64,000 bases of DNA from assembly GCA_025617745.1 (NCBI GenBank), contig CM046869.1, positions 2,936,823-3,000,822 on the forward strand. Reading direction: 5' to 3'. The DNA is from Heliocidaris erythrogramma (taxonomy: Eukaryota; Echinodermata; Echinoidea; Camarodonta; Echinometridae). Position 1 is the first letter of the stretch; every line of letters starts with the position of its first letter. Position numbers and translations under genes: made by a program. This document shows, one piece after another, positions 59,739-64,000 of the stretch. The notes beneath the pieces are model-generated. The model worked only from the letters and a program-made list of their open reading frames with translations. It ran no database searches and was not told the origin of the DNA.

Positions 59739-62700
59739 AATATATGTAGCATTTAATCACGCTCCCCTCCCATCTCTCTCTCTCTTATTCTTCCTCTCGT
59801 CCCCTTTACTTTGTTTTCTTTTCTATCATTTTAGTATATCCAGGGCGTCCCCGTATCCCATTCATTCTACTAATTAGTTTTTTTGGCTCCATTTATTCTG
59901 TACACAGGTCTCTCGACCCATATCATGCTAGCGCCTCAGGTATTTGTTCGTGCATCCACAACGTTACTCGAATCAGGTTTCATCCAATCAGGTGTGCGAT
60001 GGCCACTTTAAGTGACTACTTACAGACAGCTCGCTGAGGTGATCAGCCACTCCTCATGAATCAGAGCTGCACCACAGACCTTGTAAGAATGATGAAAGAT
60101 GGCTGCCTGCCATGGGAACTCGCCCTCCATGGCGTTCTTGGTACCCATCTCCATCTGGTCGTCGCCCTCCATTTCGGGCTCGACATCACCGGTTGACATC
60201 ATGCCATGTCCACAGGTTGTATGGTCTGTGGAGCAAGACAGAGAGAGAGAAAGGTTGTTATTTAAGCACCGGTTGACATCGACATTTTGGAAAAAGTAAA
60301 TATTGTTTTATTTTTAATCGTATCGGAATTAAAACAATGTCGTTCATAGTAAATTTATGATATATGCGTGTTGCACCCATGTTCAAGTTGATATATTTTG
60401 CAAAGGTTCGCCCTCAGATTAATTCCCTACTTATAGGGTGCGTTTATATAACCCAAATGCGTAGTCAGAATCAGCATTTCGAAACAAGGTTTAAAAACAC
60501 AGTTTTGAAACGTTTTGACATAGTACCCTGTTTATATCTCTTGTGAGTTTTGAACGGTGTTTTGAAATCGCGTTTCTGCGCCAAAAAATGTCCAGACAGA
60601 ACCGAGTGTTTTGAACAATTAAACGCTTATAAAAATTATGTTCTTGCGTGAAAAAGGGAGCTTTGAATGAAAGAGGTCCTTAGATGACATTCCTCTCAGA
60701 CAAGTAAATTTTCGTCTGAAAATCCAAATAAATACAACGAAAAACGTTTCTCAGTTTTTCTCTTTCCCTTTCTATTTCTCTATTTCTCTTTCTCTCTCCC
60801 TCTCTCTCACTTTGTCAGTTTTTCTCCTATTCTCTCTCCTTCTCTCCCTCTTTCACGCATATCTCTACCTGGTACCACAAATAACGTATACCCACCTGCC
60901 ATGACCAATATGTCTTTATAAAGATTTTTTTGCCTAAAAATATAGAACAATAATTGATTTCGTAGGGGTGAAACTGAGTGCATTGCCTGAAAAAAGGGGT
61001 AAATAGGAACATAACAAATGGATGATAAATACCTTGTTGTTGATTTGAACCTAATGCATTTCTTTGCTTATGGGGTCAAATACAGGTGATCAACTTTCAG
61101 GCATTATCGGCAATACAGAATGCCAAGGACGGTTCTAAACTGTTCTAAATGTTTATTGCATTAACTAAAGCGCTAGGTCTGTTACAAAAACCTCAACATT
61201 TCTATAATTTTTCTATAATTTTTTTTTTTTCGGTTATTTTAGACCCAAGTAGTTACGAAAAGGCGAAGAATCATTATGGCATATTTTTGTACACAGTAAA
61301 GGCTACTCAGTCTCTCTCTCTCTCTCTTGTATCTCTCCCATTCGTCTTCTCGCTTTCTCCCCCTCTCTTTCTCTCTCTCTCTCTTGAAGTTTTTTGTTTC
61401 TTCCTCTCTCTCTCTCTTTCGCACTCTCTCTCCCACATCTATGCCTGACACACTCTCTCCCACATCTCTGCCTGGCACAGCAAACATGGTACCAGCCCTC
61501 CCTGAACAAAAGCCTCCAAAATTATTCCGTCTCAAGCACAATCAAACACGGTCCAATGTTTATTCTTCGTTTCACACTATGGTTTCTTGAAAGAGAAAAG
61601 TCTGAAGACGGTCAAGGCTGACACGTTGTACTTGTACGGTCAATATAGAGGTGTAATTCTATTCGTTGTGTTTTTTTTACAAGTTTTGTTAACCCTTTTC
61701 ACACTGTCATAACTGGTCACCAGGACAGATTTTAAAGACTGGAATCGAGGTATCGTACAATGATTTGAAAGATACACTGTAAAAAATAACTGTAAAACTA
61801 CAGGTTTCCTGGCCCTTGAAATTACAAGTTATTGCCGTCATTTCAATTTTACAGGCTTTTTCCTGTAAAACAACAGCAAGTTTGTTGGTTTACCGGAAAT
61901 CAGCATTTATTTTCAATCGCCGGATAAAAAACACCGTTAAAAAAACATTTTCTCATATTTTAACAAGTTACCCTGTTAAATTACCAAATATGTGGGAAAA
62001 CACTTATATGAATATTCATGAATTTTTAGTAAGCGTATGGTTTGGGGTTGCCCGATTTAGTAACTGTCACAAAAGGAGTAAAAAAAAAAACTATAAGGTG
62101 CATATAACAGATTGCATTAACTGGGCGTTGTGGCCTGTAATCCAGCTACCAGTGGAAGTTATAAACTGATTCAGCGGACCCAGGTTCGAGACTGAGTCAC
62201 GTCTTTCGGATGGTGACGTTAAAGGTCGGTCCCAGACGTAAATAATCATATCTGATTGATACACGTCTGTAAAAACCCATTTACACACACATACATTAAA
62301 TTGAATTAACAAGGATATGTTTAGGATAGGATAGATTAAGGTAGAGAATATGATAATATAAAGCATGGCTATACACTGATAACTGTAAAACTACAGATTT
62401 TCTGGCTTTCCTTGAGACTGACTACAAAAATTATTTTAAATTTACAGTCTCTTTCCTGTAAAAACACGGAAATATTTTTTACAGACAGTAGTTTTACATG
62501 AGGCTGTAAAATGTGCACTCCTGGCGTTTCGACTGCCAGGAAATTTCCTGTAAAAATACCCACATATTTTTTAACAGTGTATATTTATTTCAATTTAATC
62601 CATTTCAATATGTTTTAATACTTACAATTTAAAGATGCAAAATATTTCATTGAATTTATACACTTATGGTGAAACATAAAACAGTAGATAATCATTAAAT

Positions 62701-63478
62701 ATTAGTGATATATATTTGATTATGACGAGCGATTATTGAACAATTTCAGCTGTTTTGAGAAGTAACAGATTGTTAAATAGTATTTTATATATGAGTATGT
62801 CGCCAGGGGGCTAACGTATTCATGCAAAGCTTACAACTTTTTATATATTTTTTAAATTTTGTGGAAACGGAGAGAACGGGAAAGAGACAGACAGAAAGAG
62901 GGAGATGGTGGGAGAGGAAGAGAAGAAAGATATATACACAGAGAGAGAGAGAGAGATAGGGAGAGAGAGAGGGGGAGAAGGGTGTGGAGAGAAAGAGAAG
63001 AGAGAGAGAAGTGAAAAGAGAGGAGAAAATAAATGAGAGAGAGTGAGAGAGGGAGAGAGGAGAATGAGAGAAAGAGAGAGAGAGAGAGATAGGGAGAGGG
63101 AGAGAGAGGGGGAGAAGGGTGTGGAGAGAAAGAGAAGAGAGAGAGAGAAGTGAAAAGAGAGGAGAAAATAAATGAGAGAGAGTGAGAGAGGGAGAGAGGA
63201 GAATGAGAGAAAGAGAGAGAGAGAAAGAGAGAAAGAGAGAGAGAGGGAGAGAGGAGAATGAGAGAAAGAGAGAGAGAGAGAGAGGGGGGGGGGGGAGAAC
63301 CAGAGGGAGATAAAGCAGTAAATATAGGGAACATAATTATTCAAAACAACTTACTTTGATACATGAACATAAAATTGGTCCAAAATTCGTCATCCATCAT
63401 CTTTGCTGCGTTGACCAATGACACGCAGACTACCATGGTCGAAATGAAAACCAAATGTTTCAATGAAAGACCCGCCAT
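48236..63478 (-). CDS. Methionine-rich transmembrane pseudoprotease (trypsin-like/WAP/LDLa/PAN/CUB), 12 exons, complete
   Basis: Hand-assembled gene: twelve exons with GT-AG junctions whose phases all agree, giving 4,746 nt and 1,581 residues from ATG (63476-63478) to TAG (48236-48238). Order by residue: signal peptide 1-24; trypsin-fold domain about 42-525, containing an inserted WAP domain (211-254) and a Met/Glu-rich insertion (about 280-463); LDLa 526-564; PAN/apple 565-721 with Met-rich insertions; Met-rich region 722-1371; CUB 1372-1492; stalk, one membrane helix and a short tail 1493-1581. The catalytic His and Ser are replaced and the zymogen cleavage site is missing, so it should be a non-enzymatic, type I plasma-membrane protein with its bulk outside the cell. 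About 253 residues (16%) are Met by hand count. From LDLa onward nearly all introns are phase 1, as in shuffled extracellular modules. Function unknown. Confidence is high for the gene and domains, moderate for exact ends. Confidence 0.9.
49175..49349 (-). CDS. Exon 11: second half of the CUB domain
   Basis: Residues 1435-1492. VYDYDAESDGWSKLGQRSFC carries the fourth cysteine (FCG), and KMHIKFESDHSNEDMGFKAV matches the 'l.v.F.SD.s....GF.a.y' end of CUB domains. Acceptor ..ttaccaaatag, donor gtaatt, phase 1. Confidence 0.87.
49750..49937 (-). CDS. Exon 10: first half of the CUB domain
   Basis: Residues 1372-1434. DFACDKTITSGPGVLTSPMF, PLKYPSNVECNQKIVAPPGH and AHCMQDKLS match CUB strands (SP.yP..YP.n..C.w.I) with the first three of four cysteines. 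It ends at a phase 0 donor, gtaagt. Confidence 0.87.
50473..51374. mobile_element. TTAA-flanked MITE, copy 2 (in intron 9 of the Met-rich gene)
   Basis: About 902 bp, starting AGGAGAATTAA and ending GATTCTCCT, with TTAA at each side. It is nearly identical over its whole length to 1897-2800. TTAA targets are used by piggyBac and Kolobok transposases; no transposase is encoded here. Short open frames inside are incidental. Confidence 0.85.
51830..53779 (-). CDS. Exon 9: giant methionine-rich exon (650 residues)
   Basis: Residues 722-1371 from one uninterrupted 1,950-nt exon, phase 1-1. About 144 residues (22%) are Met by hand count, with Asp, Glu, Gly, Lys and His. It has Met-poor ends: SPSFILGKNISKHIGDPKLV near the start and CLGKLHKNPAVWIAGSHALI near the end. 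A Met-poor middle block, TCDNVPHDFGLLAVKGGKLP, lies between. The core carries runs such as GGDMMGGDMMGGDIMMGGDM. Six cysteines and several N-x-S/T sites are present. I recognise no domain. Long open frames on the opposite strand here are shadows of the ATG/GAT-rich code. Confidence 0.85.
52588..52740 (-). repeat. In-frame 15-bp coding repeat (MMGGD/MMGEE units)
   Basis: Inside exon 9, about ten head-to-tail 15-nt units read ATGATGGGCGGAGAC on the coding strand, with variants ending GAAGAA or GAAGAT. The period is a multiple of three, so unit gain or loss keeps the frame. This shows how part of the Met-rich region grew. Confidence 0.85.
54688..54833. mobile_element. Short fold-back MITE in intron 8
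   Basis: Ends ATACCACAATCACA and TGTGACTGTGGTAT form inverted repeats about 145 bp apart. The interior has imperfect copies of tgttgtcggtc and its complement, so the whole unit can fold back. Confidence 0.6.
55052..55522 (-). CDS. Exon 8: PAN/apple-like module with Met-rich insertions
   Basis: Residues 565-721. SKEQCALACLKAPFLCPGFD and then MICLLADS fit the PAN/apple pattern (C..C.....C.gF.......C.L). Between GFDVWV and the last cysteine lies a Met/Asp/Glu-rich insertion (for example QGMMMMPDMPSMEDAMPGMM). A second Met run follows (MMKKKMMMMMGDM), then a segment ending HFKLPRMAPIT. 26 of 157 residues are Met by hand count. Phase 1-1. Confidence 0.75.
55770..55910. repeat. Cluster of GTCC-GGGGTAATT-like short repeats
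   Basis: Diverged copies of a ~15-bp motif (aggacaact..ccc and gttgtccggggttat) in inverted arrangement, related to the arrays at 17836-18580. It lies in intron 7 of the Met-rich gene. Confidence 0.5.
55948..56064 (-). CDS. Exon 7: LDL-receptor class A module
   Basis: Residues 526-564. SMHCSAGEFSCGDGWCIPEE followed by HRCDGLNDCTLGTDEYFC contains all six cysteines. The calcium-binding end differs from consensus: DC-x-DGSDE is DCTLGTDE, so one acidic ligand is Leu. Symmetric phase 1-1 exon. Confidence 0.88.
56760..56931 (-). CDS. Exon 6: end of pseudoprotease domain (GDKGGP)
   Basis: Residues 469-525. It begins GDKGGPLVAQLKGQWYLLGV, where the canonical GDSGGP has Ser195 replaced by Lys. TSLPFGCLHHGSPGLFSQID and LKKWIKPIF match the protease end 'GvtSwG.gC...PGvyt.v..y..WI', with the Cys220 partner for Cys191. 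Phase 0 in, phase 1 out. Structural residues are well kept while catalytic ones are not, which suggests selection for fold rather than decay. Confidence 0.88.
57210..57850 (-). CDS. Exon 5: protease C-lobe start with a ~190-residue Met/Glu-rich insertion
   Basis: Residues 255-468. It opens APSSMMPEMEGG, then resumes the protease fold as FKLPLLNVSTCRSKFNNDLPDGLFCAGG, with the Cys168-Cys182 pair. A long insertion follows, rich in Met, Glu, Lys and Gly and including an acidic tract EEDEEEEEEEEDD-like. It ends MMKQCK, the Cys191 position. By hand count 46 of about 213 residues are Met. The insertion occupies the loop before the active-site serine and the specificity pocket; the residue at position 189 would be Lys, not the Asp of trypsin. 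Donor gtattt, phase 0. Confidence 0.85.
58085..58260. repeat. Degraded G/C-rich MITE in intron 4
   Basis: Matches pieces of the G/C-homopolymer element seen elsewhere: a gcgagtcta-like left end, an internal 'aaaatgttgtgccccc', and 'cctgtatccgcctctg' at the right end. Its homopolymers are short, so it looks old. Confidence 0.5.
58297..58428 (-). CDS. Exon 4: WAP four-disulfide core domain inside the protease fold
   Basis: Residues 211-254. EPQCPVVEEGAFGSCADLC and the following QDDEKCCSNGCGHQCKV carry eight cysteines in WAP spacing, including the diagnostic CC pair. WAP modules (elafin/SLPI type) are small disulfide domains, often protease inhibitors. The exon is symmetric (phase 1-1), as for an exon shuffled into a phase-1 intron. 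The rest of the protease resumes in exon 5, so the WAP domain sits in the loop after the GWG-equivalent strand. Confidence 0.88.
59153..59457 (-). CDS. Exon 3: protease middle segment retaining the catalytic Asp position
   Basis: Residues 109-210. The reading continues PFLDDTESYKVVVGTTSV, then EEFYVHPHYDARRWAHDVALVKV, where the D of DVAL is the Asp102 equivalent, then VNVICLP (Cys122) and ATVAAFGNP, which matches the canonical 'tvsGWG' strand. The exon ends in MMKMG, in the autolysis-loop region, phase 1. The next exon encodes a WAP domain instead of the remaining protease barrel. Confidence 0.88.
59688..59736. repeat. (TA)n microsatellite
   Basis: Alternating TA run in intron 2 of the Met-rich gene, followed by a CT-rich stretch to 59790. 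Confidence 0.9.
60024..60225 (-). CDS. Exon 2: protease N-lobe with degenerate activation site and lost catalytic His
   Basis: Residues 42-108. TTCGHGMM supplies the propeptide cysteine that in trypsin-like proteases pairs with Cys122 (present as VICLP in the next exon). Where R|IVGG should stand the sequence reads MEMGTKNAMEGEFPWQ, so there is no basic cleavage site and no Ile/Val new N-terminus. The His57 region reads CGAALIHEEWLITSASCL: both cysteines of the 42-58 disulfide remain, but TAAHC has become TSASC, with Ser in place of His. Donor gtaagt, phase 2. Confidence 0.88.
61775..62579. mobile_element. TA-flanked MITE, CACTGTAAAA family
   Basis: Begins CACTGTAAAAAATA and ends TATTTTTTAACAGTG, flanked by TA on both sides, as for Tc1/mariner-type non-autonomous elements. 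Inside are repeated 'aactgtaaaactacag' and 'cctgtaaaa' motifs, and near 62170-62195 a tRNA-like B box (GGTTCGAGACT). It shares end sequence and B-box content with the element at 1500-2929. Confidence 0.65.
62875..63297. repeat. GA-rich simple repeat
   Basis: Purine tract of gagagaga/gggagag units about 420 bp long. It contains a near-perfect tandem duplication of roughly 130 bp (the ggagaagggtgtggagag motif recurs near 62973 and 63110). The long Ser/Leu-rich open frames on the minus strand come from this composition. Confidence 0.85.
63355..63478 (-). CDS. Exon 1: signal peptide of the Met-rich pseudoprotease
   Basis: Encodes residues 1-41. It starts MAGLSLKHLVFISTMVVCVS, a typical signal peptide, with likely cleavage near VNA|AK, followed by a short acidic and aromatic stretch ending FMFMYQ. 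The donor is gtaagt at 63354-63349, phase 1. Upstream on the minus strand a good acceptor (ttctctttgtcag) ends at 63503, so the ATG may lie in a second exon behind an untranslated first exon that I could not place. Confidence 0.85.
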
Positions 63479-64000
63479 GATTGGTTCAAAAGGTTACCTA
63501 CCCTGACAAAGAGAAACAAATATGTCATCATTATAAACTTGGCGATTCTGTTGATATTTTATTGATACCTTAAATTGAAATGTTACTTGTCGATTTTCTT
63601 CAAATATGCTAATGATTACAATTTGGGTATAGGTACTTGTGACGAACCAAAAGTTAAGATAATAATCGGACAAAATGTTTATCATTGTTTTTTTTCTTTT
63701 AAAAAAATGGTATATCATATTGCAACTTTGATAATCCAGAAGTATCAGTCTACATAAAACCCGCCATAAGAATTCGTTTTAACTCAGTTTTTCATGTCAA
63801 TTCTAACTCATACAGAACGCGGAGCTGAAGAATACACTTTGAAACGGGAAAATAATGTATTTTTTCACATTTTCCGCAATTAATGTGTCAAAATTTCGTA
63901 GGAATTTGTTTGCTTTAAAAGAATTCATTTGGAGGAGCATTTTATAACACCTTCGCGACAATGCATTCAAAATTACTTGTGAAATCAGTCTAGGTAATCA

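Larger units (their letters stand above)
60226..63354 (-). other. Intron 1 of the Met-rich gene
   Basis: About 3.1 kb without coding signal. It holds a TA-flanked MITE (61775-62579), a GA-rich tract (62875-63297) and several CT-rich microsatellites near 60760-60850 and 61310-61440. Confidence 0.7.

Noticed and set aside
62841-63344. Ser/Leu-rich frames of about 160 residues
   Set aside because: Complement of a GA-rich simple repeat in intron 1.

Overview
The window looks like nuclear DNA of a marine deuterostome invertebrate, most likely an echinoderm (sea urchin-like). Reasons: split genes with GT-AG introns, Ig-superfamily and LDLa/PAN/CUB/WAP mosaic proteins, CR1/Jockey-type LINEs, tRNA-derived SINEs, many fold-back elements and long G/C homopolymer runs. 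The taxon is inferred from style, not from a diagnostic gene. All exon models below were built by hand from splice signals and phase and have not been tested against RNA.

Layout. (1) 1-6.9 kb: repeats. Two fold-back elements lie here, one with tRNA-like modules in its arms and a TTAA-type MITE inserted in one arm, plus a ~190-bp tandem satellite. (2) 6.9-19.2 kb: minus-strand Ig-superfamily membrane receptor gene. It has a signal peptide plus V-type Ig exon, a second Ig exon and, across a ~9.8-kb repeat-filled intron, a transmembrane exon; the cytoplasmic end is not found. A possible plus-strand first exon sits inside that intron at 12.16 kb. (3) 19.2-22.15 kb: no gene seen. (4) 22.15-29.62 kb: a ~7.5-kb transposon-like unit. 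Its inverted ends carry 14 and 15 copies of an 18-bp palindromic unit, and it encloses a spliced integrase-core (DDE) gene. (5) 29.6-33.7 kb: low-complexity DNA and G/C-rich MITEs. (6) 33.7-42.8 kb: LINE graveyard, including one LINE inserted into the reverse transcriptase of another. (7) 43-48 kb: no gene, several MITEs. (8) 48.2-63.5 kb: the main find.

The main find is a complete 12-exon minus-strand gene whose splice phases all agree and which predicts a 1,581-residue type I membrane protein. Order: signal peptide; trypsin-fold domain with two of three catalytic residues replaced and no activation site; a WAP four-disulfide domain inserted inside that protease fold; a ~190-residue Met/Glu-rich insertion just before the former active-site serine; LDLa; PAN/apple with Met-rich insertions; a 650-residue exon that is about 22% methionine; CUB; transmembrane helix; short cytoplasmic tail. 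About 250 residues are methionine (hand count). I know of no described protein with this architecture. A metal-binding or oxidant-buffering extracellular scaffold is a guess.

The Ig receptor and the Met-rich protein are both surface proteins, but nothing in the sequence links them functionally. No LTR, retrovirus-like or Polinton-like element, rRNA, intact tRNA gene or CRISPR array was seen.
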